This document shows, piece by piece, positions 43,101-51,751 of a stretch of 64,000 bases of DNA. Position 1 is the stretch's first letter. Each line of letters begins with the position of its first letter. Source of the DNA: an uncultured Roseobacter sp. (GTDB lineage Bacteria > Pseudomonadota > Alphaproteobacteria > Rhodobacterales > Rhodobacteraceae). Where the stretch lies: positions 124,001 to 188,000 of the forward strand of contig NZ_CANLQB010000005.1 in the NCBI RefSeq assembly GCF_947493125.1, written 5' to 3'. The position numbers and the translations under genes were made by a program. The notes below the pieces were generated by a model, which saw nothing but the letters and a program-made list of their open reading frames with translations, did no database searches and was not told the DNA's origin.

Positions 43101-43552
43101 CGGTTCTGGGGATGATGCCCATGCTGCACGAGTCGAGCCGTCAGGCCGAATTTCTCAAGCCCACCGTGATCACGCTGGTCTACGGCCTCGGGTTCGGAAT
43201 GGTCATCGTGCTGTTGCTGGTCCCCGCGCTGGTGGCGGTTCAGCATGATCTCTCACGGCAGATCAAAGCCATGCGGCGCGGTTTGGTTGCACCCGTCGCC
43301 ACTGTCCGCATGGGGTTTGTGGCGCTCTGGGCAGCGATTGCGCTCTGGGCAGGTGCCACACTGGGCTGGACCATGGTGGGCTCGGGCCTGTCGCCTGTAC
43401 TCGCGCAGTCCTGGCCGTCGCTTGTGACCTGGCCGCCCATGACGGCGGCCCTACTGGCCTTCATCTTGGGCGCGGCGATACTGGTTGCTGCGGCCTATGT
43501 GGTCGCTGCGGGTCTCCTGCGGATGAGCCGCCACAAGGGAGACGCGGTCTAG
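40148..43552 (+). CDS. RND-family efflux pump (AcrB-like)
   Basis: 1134-residue inner-membrane proton-driven RND exporter. The first helix follows a short N-tail (YFTRHRTLANLVFAAMLLAG). The TM4 proton relay Asp pair is in TLGIVVDDAIVVAEHADHRV, and the late transmembrane set includes VVGLLGMTGIIINDSIVLIT and DRLRPVMLTTLTTVLGMMPM. Two large periplasmic loops are in place. About two further hydrophobic segments follow the usual twelfth helix, making it longer than AcrB (about 1050). Likely exports a hydrophobic compound or metabolite. Confidence 0.9.
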   Translation: MSRHIPPAAGGILSYFTRHRTLANLVFAAMLLAGLFAMPNLRAQFFPDASFDRVTVTTTWEQASSDDVDSAIIQVLEPSLMRVEGVTKSTAVAQPGSGTISLEFEPNWDMTRAANEVQDAVDAVTELPEDVEDPEVRRAVRRDRVTDVIITGPVSPEQLGLYGDEFVKRLFAAGVTRTTFRGFAAPQITVEVPSVQLVANDVTMAQIAEAIAAEVDTDPAGNVTGGTARVRTGTEKRVPEQIARIVLRSNPDGSKLRVGDIAQVLQEGPDRERAYFVEGDPAISIRVDRADGGDSIAVQRTVEDVAEEMRATMQTGVSITLIRTRAEAITSRLNTLVDNGLVGLGLVVCLLFLFLNARTAFWVAAGIPAAMMAAIGLMYAAGLTLNMISLFGLIITLGIVVDDAIVVAEHADHRVRHLGEPPFIAAERAAGRMALPVFAATMTTVIAFMGLLVVGGWFGTIVKDIPYTVIAVLLASLIECFLVLPNHMAHALVAQTKERWYDWPSRQVNRGFVWVRHTLFKPMIAGVIAARYAVLSGLVLILALQVSAFISGEAQWRFWNAPERSTVTGNFAMVEGADRADTKAMMDELQRATDALAEAYEARYGVNPVLYSIAEIGGNAGRGLSANGSKDEDLLGAISITLIDPDDRPYSSFAFAADLRENVTENPLIEVLSFRGQRSGQGGDALSVEFSGGDTDTLKAASLDLQAALLRYPEVLSVEDDLTYDKEELILDLTPRGQALGFTIDGLGRVLRNRLGGVEAATFPDGPRSATIEVQLPKGELTADFLDRTQMRTPDGVYVPLSDIVTVQSRIGFRTINRVNGVRVISVTGDISEDNPQRAAEIQQALQQEILPRIAGTHQVDWQVSGLAEEEDRFLSEALNGLVLCLVGIYLVLAWVFGSWTRPLLVMSVVPFGLVGVIYGHMVWDMPLNIFTVVGLLGMTGIIINDSIVLITTIDDYAEDRGLIPSIIDGAADRLRPVMLTTLTTVLGMMPMLHESSRQAEFLKPTVITLVYGLGFGMVIVLLLVPALVAVQHDLSRQIKAMRRGLVAPVATVRMGFVALWAAIALWAGATLGWTMVGSGLSPVLAQSWPSLVTWPPMTAALLAFILGAAILVAAAYVVAAGLLRMSRHKGDAV

Positions 43553-44355
43553 CCCGGCGTACAGCCTCGGACATCAACGGCGTGGTTGCTGCCCAAGACG
43601 GTGAGACGAATGGCGGACCGATCAATCGCGATTGTGCCGCCGTTTACGTGGATCATTTCCGACGTGGCAATCACGTCACCGCCCTTGCGGTGTGTGTGGG
43701 ACTCGCTGACCCAGACTTCGGGCAAACCCGGTTCGATCACCATCACCTCCGTGCCGCCCGTATGGGGGACACCCACACGCGCCTCGATCCGCAACCCATC
43801 CGATGTCGGTTCGATGCGGCATCGTGATGACGTGACACCCGCTTCTCGTGCGGAATAGGGGCTTTGCGCCAAGGCTGCTGCAATGGCCGGGGTCGGGCGG
43901 GTCCGGTCGGTGTCGATCATCTGGTCAAATTCGAGCCGGTGGGGGATACAGATGTCCGCACAGACGCCAATGTCCATGGTCAGGCGCACCCGCACCGGCT
44001 CGCCCGGTTGTTTCGGCGTCAGCGATAGGGGAATGACCAAAGTGTCGGAGTACCCAATCGAACGCATGCCATTGTCGTCGAATACCTTGGGTTTGGGCCA
44101 GGATATAGCAACAGAGTGCAGATTGCGCGAGCCGGACCAATCGAAACTGGGGGGGATGCCGGCGTCTCCCGGCGCCCGCCAGTAGGTCTTCCAGCCTGGT
44201 TGGAGATCCATGTGCACGGCGGACATCCGGGTGCCGTCCCTTTGGACCCAGCCTTGCAGAACCTCTGCAGTGACCGGCACCGCAAAGCGATCCTGAGCCC
44301 AGGCGGGTAAGGCAGCCAGACCGCCGAGCATCAGCACAAAAAGTAAGTGTTTCAT
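43549..44355 (-). CDS. DsbD N-terminal-domain-like periplasmic protein
   Basis: 268 residues. Signal peptide MKHLLFVLMLGGLAALPAWA, then the DsbD/ScsB alpha-domain fold with GWKTYWRAPGDAGIPPSFDW and MDIGVCADICIPHRLEFDQ, a Cys-x3-Cys pair likely to exchange disulfides. No membrane helices of the DsbD beta domain follow, so this is a free-standing periplasmic thiol-redox domain. Its stop overlaps the convergent RND gene by 3 bp. Confidence 0.8.
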   Translation of the reverse strand: MKHLLFVLMLGGLAALPAWAQDRFAVPVTAEVLQGWVQRDGTRMSAVHMDLQPGWKTYWRAPGDAGIPPSFDWSGSRNLHSVAISWPKPKVFDDNGMRSIGYSDTLVIPLSLTPKQPGEPVRVRLTMDIGVCADICIPHRLEFDQMIDTDRTRPTPAIAAALAQSPYSAREAGVTSSRCRIEPTSDGLRIEARVGVPHTGGTEVMVIEPGLPEVWVSESHTHRKGGDVIATSEMIHVNGGTIAIDRSAIRLTVLGSNHAVDVRGCTPG

Positions 44356-44438
44356 CGCTCCGATATGCGGCAGACTCGATGAAATGCCAAGTCACGATCC
44401 GGTTAGCCATGTTTCGCCGCTGTCCGGTCTATTGCCCT

Positions 44439-44457
44439 TGCACCCTCTGCGGGTGCA
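44439..44457. promoter_or_regulatory. Inverted repeat between divergent genes
   Basis: TGCACCC, 5 bases, GGGTGCA, located between the DsbD-like and AlgH genes, 15 bp before the AlgH start. Possible operator or hairpin at the 5' end of the AlgH mRNA. No regulator is nearby. Confidence 0.3.
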
Positions 44458-44472
44458 GGTCATTCTGAAATC

Positions 44473-45057
44473 ATGGGCGGACCAGTTCACGACACGGACA
44501 CACTCGATCTGACGGGCGCGCTTCTGGTTGCGATGCCGTCCATGGGAGACCCGCGGTTTGAGCGTGCGGTGATCCTGATGTGCGCCTATTCCGACAAGGG
44601 GGCGATGGGGCTGATCCTGAACAAGCCCAGCAGCGATGTGCGCATGAGTGATGTGCTTGACCAACTCGAGATTGCTCCCTCGGACAAGGCCGCGCGGATG
44701 CCTGTCCATTTCGGCGGCCCGGTCGAGACGGGGCGGGGGTTCGTGCTGCATTCGGATGACTATGAGTCCAGCTTGCATACCCTGCGAGTTCAGGGAGGGT
44801 TCGGGATGACCGCCACGCTGGACATTCTGGAAGAGATCGCCCGCGACCGGGGGCCGGACAAGGCGCTGATGATGCTCGGTTACGCAGGCTGGGGGCCGGG
44901 CCAGCTGGAGGGCGAGATCGCTCGGAATGGCTGGCTGACGGCGGATGCCTCGCCAGAGCTGGTCTTTGACGTAGGGGCGGAAGACAAGTGGTCCGAGGCG
45001 CTTGTGAGCCTTGGGATTGATCCGCTCGGTCTGTCGTCGGCGGCCGGGCGGGCGTGA
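44473..45057 (+). CDS. YqgE/AlgH-family protein
   Basis: 194-residue UPF0301 protein. Conserved blocks are [54 protein letters not shown] and [20 protein letters not shown]. The biochemical function is not firmly known; AlgH was first linked to alginate regulation. Divergent from the DsbD-like gene. Confidence 0.88.
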   Translation: MGGPVHDTDTLDLTGALLVAMPSMGDPRFERAVILMCAYSDKGAMGLILNKPSSDVRMSDVLDQLEIAPSDKAARMPVHFGGPVETGRGFVLHSDDYESSLHTLRVQGGFGMTATLDILEEIARDRGPDKALMMLGYAGWGPGQLEGEIARNGWLTADASPELVFDVGAEDKWSEALVSLGIDPLGLSSAAGRA

Positions 45058-45305
45058 TGGGCCATTCGGCATTCATCGCGCCACTGTTCGCGGTAAACAG
45101 CTGGGGTCATCGTCCGACCTGGAGGGCGTTTGAAACGCGGCCGTGACGCGTGACATCGCCAAGCAGCCAAACGCAGAGTGGTTTGCGACGTTTAAGTCGC
45201 CCTCCGGGGCGGAGGTTGGGCGATGCCTTGCGGTACATCTGAACGGTTTGTCGAGGGGCCGAAGCTTTTGTCACGCTCTGACTGTCGTTTGAGCGGAGTA
45301 CCCGC

Positions 45306-45343
45306 GGCGGCGCCCCGAGACGTCTCAGTCTCGGGGCGCCGCC
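45306..45343 (-). terminator. 15-bp hairpin at end of sua5 gene
   Basis: GGCGGCGCCCCGAGA (45306-45320) pairs perfectly with its complement at 45329-45343, with an 8-base loop. The sua5 stop codon lies inside the loop region, so the stem begins within the final codons. No T-tract. Confidence 0.5.
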
Positions 45344-46272
45344 GCCCGGGCGAGCCGATCGTTGATCGCGCGGCCCAGGCCGTGATCGGGGATTGGTGCC
45401 ACGGCGATGGCTTGGCCCATGGCGTCGAGCCGGTGCAGCATCTCGAAGAGATTGGCCGCCGCCTCATGCAGGTCACCCCGCTCGGAGAGGTTGAGGTCGG
45501 CCTGGATCTGGCCAAAGCCGAGCAGGAGTTCGCCGGGCTCTGCGGTGGTCACATTCATGCGGAGAGGCGCGCGAGGCGCATAATGCGAGGCGAGTTGGCC
45601 CGGTGCGGTGATCGCCACCGGTGTCGTCGATTGGTCCAACGGGCCGCCGAGCGCAGCTTCTATGGCCTCAAGCGGCAGGCCACCCGCGCGCAGGAGCGTC
45701 GGTGCGCCGTCGAGCCCGATGATCGTGCTTTCCAGCCCCACCGTGCAGGGGCCGTCATCGAGCACCGCAACAAGTTTGTCGCCCAGACCCGCCACCACAT
45801 GCGCCGCGGTTGTGGCGCTGATCCGGCCCGAGGGGTTGGCGGAGGGCGCGGCCACCGGCCCGCCGAAGGCCCGCAGCAGGGTCTGGGCCGAGGGTTGCGC
45901 GGGCACGCGCAACGCCACTGTGGGCAGCCCCGCCGTCACCAGCCCGGAGAGGCCGTGATCCGCCCGCAGCGGCAGCACCAGGGTGAGCGGCCCGGGCCAG
46001 AAAGCCTGCGCCAGCCGGTCGGCGGTGTCGCTCCAGTGCACCAGATCACGCGCGGCGTCTGTCGAGGGCAGGTGCACAATCAGCGGGTTGAAGCTGGGCC
46101 TGCCCTTGGCCGCATAGATCGCCGCCACCGCCTCACCATTACGCGCGTCAGCACCAAGGCCATAGACCGTCTCGGTCGGGAAGGCGACGAGCGCGCCGCT
46201 GGCCAGCAGGCTGGCCGCTTGATCAATGCCCGCCGCATCGGGGCGCAGGGCGAGAGGGCGGGTGGGGGTCAT
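45325..46272 (-). CDS. Threonylcarbamoyl-AMP synthase, Sua5 type
   Basis: 315 residues. N-terminal YrdC domain (ASGALVAFPTETVYGLGADA, AAKGRPSFNPLIVH, GPVAAPSANPSGRISATTA) that makes threonylcarbamoyl-AMP for the t6A modification of ANN-decoding tRNAs. A C-terminal Sua5 domain follows (SHYAPRAPLRMNV onward), so it is the long Sua5 form rather than short YrdC. ATG 46272 was chosen over an upstream in-frame start. Divergent from the acyl-CoA dehydrogenase gene. Confidence 0.92.
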   Translation of the reverse strand: MTPTRPLALRPDAAGIDQAASLLASGALVAFPTETVYGLGADARNGEAVAAIYAAKGRPSFNPLIVHLPSTDAARDLVHWSDTADRLAQAFWPGPLTLVLPLRADHGLSGLVTAGLPTVALRVPAQPSAQTLLRAFGGPVAAPSANPSGRISATTAAHVVAGLGDKLVAVLDDGPCTVGLESTIIGLDGAPTLLRAGGLPLEAIEAALGGPLDQSTTPVAITAPGQLASHYAPRAPLRMNVTTAEPGELLLGFGQIQADLNLSERGDLHEAAANLFEMLHRLDAMGQAIAVAPIPDHGLGRAINDRLARAAAPRD

Positions 46273-46400
46273 CAGGCTCCGTGACGCCGCGTTTCGGTTG
46301 CCGGGAGCGGCGATGCGGCTCATGTTTGGGTGCGCAAACCCTTAATGGGTCCCGTGCCTGTTGCCAAGACAGCCCGCCTGCCCGGACCGGAGACAACGAC

Positions 46401-48107
46401 ATGCCGTATCACGCCCCTGTGGATGACTTTGCCTTTCTTTTCGAACATGTGGTGGGCTTTGGCGCGGTGCAGGCGACCGAGCGCTTTGCCGAGGCGGGCC
46501 CGGATGTGACGCAGGCGATCCTGACCGAAGCGGCCAAGCTCTGTGACGAGGTGCTGGCCCCGTTGCAGCGTCCCGGCGATCTGCACCCCGCGCGGCTGGA
46601 GAACGGCGTGGTGCGCACGTCACCCGGCTTTTCCGAAGGCTACCGGGCGATTGCCGAGGGCGGCTGGGTCGGTATGGCGGCGGATCCGGAATATGGCGGC
46701 ATGGGTTTGCCGATGACGGTGACCACGGCGGTGAACGAGATGATGAGCGCGGCCTGCCTCTCGCTGCAGCTGGCGCCGCTGATGACCCAGGGACAGATCG
46801 AGGCGCTGGAGCACCATGCCTCTGACGAGATCAAGGCGCTTTATCTGCCCAAGCTGATTTCCGGCGAATGGACCGGCACGATGAACCTGACCGAGCCGCA
46901 GGCAGGCTCGGACGTGGGCGCACTCAGCTCCAAGGCCGAGGACAATGGCGACGGCACCTACAGCATCACCGGGCAGAAGATCTACATCTCCTGGGGGGAC
47001 AATGATTTCACCGAGAATGTCTGCCACCTGGTGCTGGCGCGACTGCCGGGCGCACCTGCGGGCACGAAGGGCATTTCGCTCTTCCTCGTGCCGCGCAACC
47101 TGCCGGATGAGAGCGGAAATGCGGGCGTGGCCAACAGCCTCAAGGTCGTGAGCCTGGAGCACAAGATGGGCCTGCACGGCTCGCCCACCTGCGTGATGCA
47201 GTATGATGGGGCGACCGGCTGGCTCGTGGGCCCCGAGGGCGGCGGCATGGCGGCGATGTTCACGATGATGAACAACGCGCGGCTTGGCGTCGGCGGGCAG
47301 GGCGTGGGGGCGGCGGAAGGCGCCTATCAGCACGCGCTGGCCTATGCGCTCGACCGCAAGCAGGGGCGCACCGAAGGCGAGACCGGGGCGATCATCGACC
47401 ATGCGGATGTGCGGCGCATGCTGATGACCATGCGCGCCGACACCTACGCCGCGCGGGGGATTGCGCTAACGTGCGCGGTGGCGATTGACATGTCCACCGC
47501 GACCGAGGACGACCGCTGGACCTCGCGCGCAGCACTCCTCACCCCCATCGCCAAAGCCTTCGGCACGGATATCGGCAACGAGGTCGCGGCCATGGGCATT
47601 CAGGTGCACGGCGGCATGGGCTTTGTCGAAGAGACAGGGGCCGCGCAATACGCCCGCGATGTGCGCGTGACGACCATTTACGAAGGCACCAACGGCATCC
47701 AGGCGATGGATTTGGTGGCGCGCAAGATGATGGACGGCGGCGAGGCGGCCTATCAGCTTATGGATGAGATCGAGGCAGCGGCGGAGGCGGCGCGCGACGT
47801 GCTGCCGGAGCTGGCCGAGCCGGTCTGGCAGGCGAGCGAATCTCTGCGCGAGACCACCGAGTGGATGATCAGCCAGAACCACCGCGTGCGTTTCGCAGGT
47901 GCGGTGCCGTATCTGCGCGCCTTCGCGCGGGTGCTGGGCGGGCATATCCATCTGGCCTCGGCCCTGCAGGATCCGGAGGGTCCCCGCGCCAAGGTCGCGA
48001 AGTTCTACATCCAGCGACTTCTGCCCGATCACAACAGTCTGCTTGCGCAGGCGCAAGCGGGCGACTACGACGTCTATGCATTGACCCCGGAGGAGTTTGC
48101 CGCCTGA
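46401..48107 (+). CDS. Acyl-CoA dehydrogenase (DmdC-like)
   Basis: 568-residue FAD-dependent acyl-CoA dehydrogenase with the long C-terminal domain of the DmdC group. Key parts: MNLTEPQAGSDVGALSSKAE, QKIYISWGDNDFTENVCHLV, NNARLGVGGQGVGAAEGAYQ, and VTTIYEGTNGIQAMDLVARK with the catalytic Glu. DmdC oxidises methylmercaptopropionyl-CoA in DMSP demethylation; paralogues act on other acyl-CoAs and cannot be excluded. It overlaps the MBL hydrolase gene by one base. Start MPYHAPVDDFAFLFEHVVGF is typical. Confidence 0.85.
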   Translation: MPYHAPVDDFAFLFEHVVGFGAVQATERFAEAGPDVTQAILTEAAKLCDEVLAPLQRPGDLHPARLENGVVRTSPGFSEGYRAIAEGGWVGMAADPEYGGMGLPMTVTTAVNEMMSAACLSLQLAPLMTQGQIEALEHHASDEIKALYLPKLISGEWTGTMNLTEPQAGSDVGALSSKAEDNGDGTYSITGQKIYISWGDNDFTENVCHLVLARLPGAPAGTKGISLFLVPRNLPDESGNAGVANSLKVVSLEHKMGLHGSPTCVMQYDGATGWLVGPEGGGMAAMFTMMNNARLGVGGQGVGAAEGAYQHALAYALDRKQGRTEGETGAIIDHADVRRMLMTMRADTYAARGIALTCAVAIDMSTATEDDRWTSRAALLTPIAKAFGTDIGNEVAAMGIQVHGGMGFVEETGAAQYARDVRVTTIYEGTNGIQAMDLVARKMMDGGEAAYQLMDEIEAAAEAARDVLPELAEPVWQASESLRETTEWMISQNHRVRFAGAVPYLRAFARVLGGHIHLASALQDPEGPRAKVAKFYIQRLLPDHNSLLAQAQAGDYDVYALTPEEFAA

Positions 48108-49153
48108 TGAAAGATCAGCCCCCCGAAGGACTGCGCTACCCTTGGGAGGCGCCGCCCGCCGAGGGGGAGGCGATTGAGGTGGCCGACGGTGTGCTGTGGA
48201 TGCGGCTGCCGCTGCCGATGAAACTCGACCATGTGAATGTCTATGCGCTGGAAGACGGCGACGGCTGGACGATCATCGACACCGGGTTTTCTTCGAGACG
48301 CGGCAAGGCTCTGTGGCAAAACCTGCTCGACGGCCCGCTGGCGGGCAAGCCGGTCACCCGCGTCGTGGTCACCCACCATCATCCGGATCATGTGGGCCTT
48401 GCCGGGTGGTTTCAGACCGCGCATGGCGCCGAGCTGATCACGACGCGCACCGCGTGGCTGACTGCGCGGATGCTGACGCTGGACGAACAATCGTTGCCCG
48501 CGCCCGAGACGCTGGCCTTTTACCGCAGCGCGGGAATGGACCCGGAGATCTATGTGCAGCGGGCGCAGGAGCGCCCGTTCAACTTCGCGGATATCGTGGA
48601 GCCTCTGCCGCTGGGCTATACCCGGATCAAGCAGGGCGATTGCATCGAGATGGGCGGGCGCGCATGGGAAGTCCACATCGGCAATGGCCATGCGCCGGAA
48701 CATGCGACCTTCTGGAGCCGGGACGACGATCTGGTCCTGGCGGGCGATCAGATCCTGCCGTCGATCAGCCCCAACATCGGCGTTTATGCCACCGAGCCCA
48801 TGGCCGACCCGATCGCGGAGTGGCTGGAAGCCTGTGAACGGCTCGCAACGCTGGCGCGTGCGGATCACGTGGTGCTGGGCGGGCACAAGCTGCCCTTCAC
48901 CGGGCTGCCTATGCGGATGCGGCAGTTGATCGACAATCACCACGGGGCGCTGAAGCGGCTGCTGGCGTTCATCGAGACCCCGAAGACCGCCGCCGAATGC
49001 TTTGCCCCGCTCTTCAAGCGCACCATCGGGGCTGGCGAATACGGGCTTGCCCTGGTCGAATCCGTCGCACACCTCAGCCACCTCTATCAGGATGGGCTTG
49101 CCACGCGGCACCGCCGCGAAGATGATGCCTGGGAGTATCAACGGAAAGGGTGA
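48107..49153 (+). CDS. MBL-fold metallo-hydrolase
   Basis: 348 residues. The zinc-site motif HxHxDH is clear (VVVTHHHPDHVGLAGW at about 84-99), followed by an aspartate ligand (LVLAGDQILPSISPNIG) and a late His (VVLGGHKLPFTGL). A C-terminal helical region resembles LACTB2-type hydrolases. It shares one base with the end of the acyl-CoA dehydrogenase gene, so thioester or metabolite hydrolysis in the same pathway is likely. Substrate unproven. Confidence 0.88.
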   Translation: MKDQPPEGLRYPWEAPPAEGEAIEVADGVLWMRLPLPMKLDHVNVYALEDGDGWTIIDTGFSSRRGKALWQNLLDGPLAGKPVTRVVVTHHHPDHVGLAGWFQTAHGAELITTRTAWLTARMLTLDEQSLPAPETLAFYRSAGMDPEIYVQRAQERPFNFADIVEPLPLGYTRIKQGDCIEMGGRAWEVHIGNGHAPEHATFWSRDDDLVLAGDQILPSISPNIGVYATEPMADPIAEWLEACERLATLARADHVVLGGHKLPFTGLPMRMRQLIDNHHGALKRLLAFIETPKTAAECFAPLFKRTIGAGEYGLALVESVAHLSHLYQDGLATRHRREDDAWEYQRKG

Positions 49154-49156
49154 GCC

Positions 49157-49660
49157 ATGGGCGAGAAGATCGAGACCTCGGCGGAGGCGGTGGAAGCCGA
49201 TGCCTTGCCACGCCGGCACGAGGTGCACTGCGACCCAGAGACCCCAGCGCCCGCGCAGACGCATGTTCCCAAGGATATGGCCCGCACGCCTACGGGTCAG
49301 AAATCGCCCGCACAATGGGCCTATGAACGCATCATCCTCTACCTTAAGAACTTCGAGGAGCAGCTTGATAATACGCAGGAAGTCGCCATGGGCTTCACTG
49401 CTGGCGGTGCGGGCGTGCTCCGGATCGAGGGCATGGGGTACTTCGACCCCGATATCGTGACCTTCTATGGCTCGGACGGCGTGGGCGGGCGCACCCAGCT
49501 GGTGCAGCATGTGAGCCAATTGAACGTGATGCTGCGCGCGCTGCCGAAACCGGAGGAGAAGAGCGAGGCACGGCGCATCGGCTTTCGGCTGGCGCAGGAT
49601 ATCGAGGACAACGCCGAAAGCATTTCGTCGCAACCCGGGGGTGAAGAGGTGACATCTTAG
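49157..49660 (+). CDS. DUF6173-family protein
   Basis: 167 residues. A charged, Pro-rich N-terminus precedes SPAQWAYERIILYLKNFEEQ, AMGFTAGGAGVLRIEGMGYF and IVTFYGSDGVGGRTQLVQHV, then AEARRIGFRLAQ-like helices. I recall this as the alphaproteobacterial DUF6173 family; function unknown. It begins 3 bp after the MBL hydrolase gene. Confidence 0.75.
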   Translation: MGEKIETSAEAVEADALPRRHEVHCDPETPAPAQTHVPKDMARTPTGQKSPAQWAYERIILYLKNFEEQLDNTQEVAMGFTAGGAGVLRIEGMGYFDPDIVTFYGSDGVGGRTQLVQHVSQLNVMLRALPKPEEKSEARRIGFRLAQDIEDNAESISSQPGGEEVTS

Positions 49661-49708
49661 TCCGAATCCAGTAGGGCTTGGCGCAAAGACAACGGAAGGG
49701 CTGCGGCA

Positions 49709-49843
49709 ATGGCAGAACACAAGCACGGTGACATGGATATCGAAACGCAGGAGAAGACCTTTGACGGCTTCATGCAGTTCACCACCCGGACCGTTATCGT
49801 CATCCTGGCGATCATCATCCTGATGGCCATTTTTATCACCTGA
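49709..49843 (+). CDS. aa3-type cytochrome c oxidase subunit IV
   Basis: 44-residue membrane protein: MAEHKHGDMDIETQEKTFDG, FMQFTTRTVIVILAII, then one helix to the C-terminus. Size and the conserved TFxGFMxFT-type segment match the small subunit IV of alphaproteobacterial aa3 oxidases. It has a GGAAGGG-like ribosome site and stands alone, away from the ctaDCE genes, as is common in this group. Confidence 0.85.
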   Translation: MAEHKHGDMDIETQEKTFDGFMQFTTRTVIVILAIIILMAIFIT

Positions 49844-49870
49844 TCCCAAGACCTCGCGGAGCGCCCTCGG

Positions 49871-50467
49871 ATGCGGATAGTTGCAACGCTGGCCCTTGTG
49901 GCTGTGCTGTCGGGCTGTGCGGTGTCCTCGCCGTTCGAGGCGACGCCGGAGGAGGCGGCGGCGAAGGCCTATGTGCCGGAGGGGCCGCCAAAGCTGACCC
50001 TCTTCACCATGGTCAACAACACCACCGGCGCGGGGGGGCACACGGCGCTGATGGTGTCCGGCTCGCAGCAGGTGATCTTTGACCCCGCAGGCTCGTTCCA
50101 GCACCAGCTAGTGGCCGAGCGCGGCGATGTGCTCTATGGCATATCGCCCGCGTGGGTGCAGGCCTACAAGAGCGCCCACGCGCGAAACTCGCATCACGTG
50201 GTCACGCAAGAGATCGTCGTGACGCCGGAGCAGGCGGAGATTGCGCTGCAGCTTGTGCAGCAGAATGGAGCGGTGGCGGGCGCCTTCTGCACGCGCTCTA
50301 CAACCGCAATTCTCAGGCAGGTACCGGGGTTCGAGAGCATCGAACCCACGTTCTATCCCGTTCAGCTGATGGAGCAAATCGCTGCGCGTCCCGACGTGGT
50401 GATGGATCGCTACTACGAGGACGACGAAGGCAATGTGCGCGACGGGATCGTGCCGGCCGAGGGGTAG
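49871..50467 (+). CDS. Lipoprotein, possibly permuted papain-like
   Basis: 198 residues. The lipoprotein signal ends in the lipobox LSGC (Cys16). The mature part has GAGGHTALMVSG (His57) and much later GAFCTRSTTAILRQ (Cys140). This His-before-Cys order is that of permuted papain-like enzymes (LRAT/YiiX group), suggesting amide or ester hydrolysis in the periplasm. An acidic tail follows. No name can be given. It is 27 bp after the cytochrome oxidase subunit IV gene. Confidence 0.7.
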   Translation: MRIVATLALVAVLSGCAVSSPFEATPEEAAAKAYVPEGPPKLTLFTMVNNTTGAGGHTALMVSGSQQVIFDPAGSFQHQLVAERGDVLYGISPAWVQAYKSAHARNSHHVVTQEIVVTPEQAEIALQLVQQNGAVAGAFCTRSTTAILRQVPGFESIEPTFYPVQLMEQIAARPDVVMDRYYEDDEGNVRDGIVPAEG

Positions 50468-50646
50468 CGCTCCGGGCTGAAAGGCCGACCTAAGCCTTAG
50501 AGTTCATCCAACTGATGGCCACCATCGCGCAAGGCGTTGTACCGCAGGTTCTGGCACGGGGGGGCGCCCCAAACTCAAGCAAGCCAGAAAGACAGGACGA
50601 GGCGCGTCAGCTCACGCTTGCGATTCCGTGGTCTGAAGCGCCGGTT

Positions 50647-50976
50647 CTAGAGGGCAACCAGCCATAACAGACCGAAGAGCGTTCCCGCCCCGGACATGAT
50701 CGCCGCGAGCACATTCTTCGTGATCAGCCCCACCACCAGCGTGACGGCCGCTGCCGACATGCGCGGCAGATCGGCTTCGCCTCCGGTGGCGGCGGGCCAG
50801 ACCACCTGCGGGGCCACCAGCGCGGGCAGGATCGCCACCGCCGTATACCGCAGATGGCGCAGCAACCAGGGGGGCATGGGCCGGTCGCCGACGATCCCGA
50901 GGAAGGTGAAGCGCAGCGCGTAGCTGCCGATGCCTAACCCGACGATCACGATCCAGAGGGTTGTCTGATCAATCAT
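50647..50976 (-). CDS. azlD: AzlD-family branched-chain amino acid exporter subunit
   Basis: 109 residues with about four helices, matching AzlD (WIVIVGLGIGSYALRFTFLG, MPPWLLRHLRYTAVAILPAL). It partners with AzlC in export of branched-chain amino acids or analogues. Its start overlaps the end of the azlC gene by 8 bp. Confidence 0.87.
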   Translation of the reverse strand: MIDQTTLWIVIVGLGIGSYALRFTFLGIVGDRPMPPWLLRHLRYTAVAILPALVAPQVVWPAATGGEADLPRMSAAAVTLVVGLITKNVLAAIMSGAGTLFGLLWLVAL

Positions 50977-51706
50977 GGGCCAGCCTCCTGCGCGCCAGCC
51001 AGACCTCGGCCTGGGCGCCCGCCATCATGCCCAGTGTGCCTGCGATGATGAGCCCGAGGGAATAGGGCACTGTGGCGGTCAGCAGGCTCACCGTGATGCC
51101 CACGAGCGCCGCAATCACATGCGCCGCTGTGCGCAGCATCGGAGCGACCAGCGCAAGGAAGGTGATGGGCAGCGCAAAGTCGAGTGCCCACGCCTCCGGG
51201 ATCTGAGTGCCCACCAGCGCGCCGATCACGGTGCTGATGTACCAGAGCGGGACGATGGGGGTGAGAACGCCGGAGAAATAGGCCATGCGCTGCGGCACAC
51301 TCATCTGCGGCTCTTTCTCGAACTGCGCGACCGAGCAGGCATAGGACTGGTCGACCGTGAAATAAGCTGCGATCGCACGCTGCCAGAGCGGCGCGGCTCC
51401 GATCCATGGCGTAAGCGAAGCGGAATACATCGCGACCCGTAGATTGACCGCCAGAGCCGAGGCCAGCACGACAGCGGTGGGCGCGTGTTCCTGCATCAGC
51501 TGCAGAGCCGTGAACTGCGCTGCCCCCGCAAAGACCACTGCCGAAAAGGCCAGCGTTTCCAACACGTTCAAACCGGATTCGGTCGCCAGTACCCCAAACA
51601 GCATCGCGAATGGCACGACCACCAGAATGAAGGGCGCGCCATCTGCAGCACCCTTCCAATAGGCTCCCGCCGTCGTGCGTGTTTTCGATGTGGTGGAGGG
51701 CATCAT
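50969..51706 (-). CDS. azlC: AzlC-family branched-chain amino acid exporter
   Basis: 245 residues with six or seven helices. Conserved AzlC parts: KGAADGAPFILVVVPFAMLF, AFSAVVFAGAAQFTALQLM and FTVDQSYACSVAQFE. It is paired with azlD (8-bp overlap) and divergent from fdhD with 45 bp between starts. Confidence 0.88.
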   Translation of the reverse strand: MMPSTTSKTRTTAGAYWKGAADGAPFILVVVPFAMLFGVLATESGLNVLETLAFSAVVFAGAAQFTALQLMQEHAPTAVVLASALAVNLRVAMYSASLTPWIGAAPLWQRAIAAYFTVDQSYACSVAQFEKEPQMSVPQRMAYFSGVLTPIVPLWYISTVIGALVGTQIPEAWALDFALPITFLALVAPMLRTAAHVIAALVGITVSLLTATVPYSLGLIIAGTLGMMAGAQAEVWLARRRLAHD

Positions 51707-51751
51707 ATGCTTCTACAGTGTCGCCCAAGGCGTAGCCCAGCCCGAGGGAGG

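Noticed and set aside
45058-45324. Possible insertion-sequence remnant between algH and sua5
   Set aside because: Some irregular sequence is present, but no terminal repeats or transposase motif could be found.
50468-50646. Possible gene remnant before azlD
   Set aside because: A short frame exists but nothing in it resembles a known protein, and no start signal is present.
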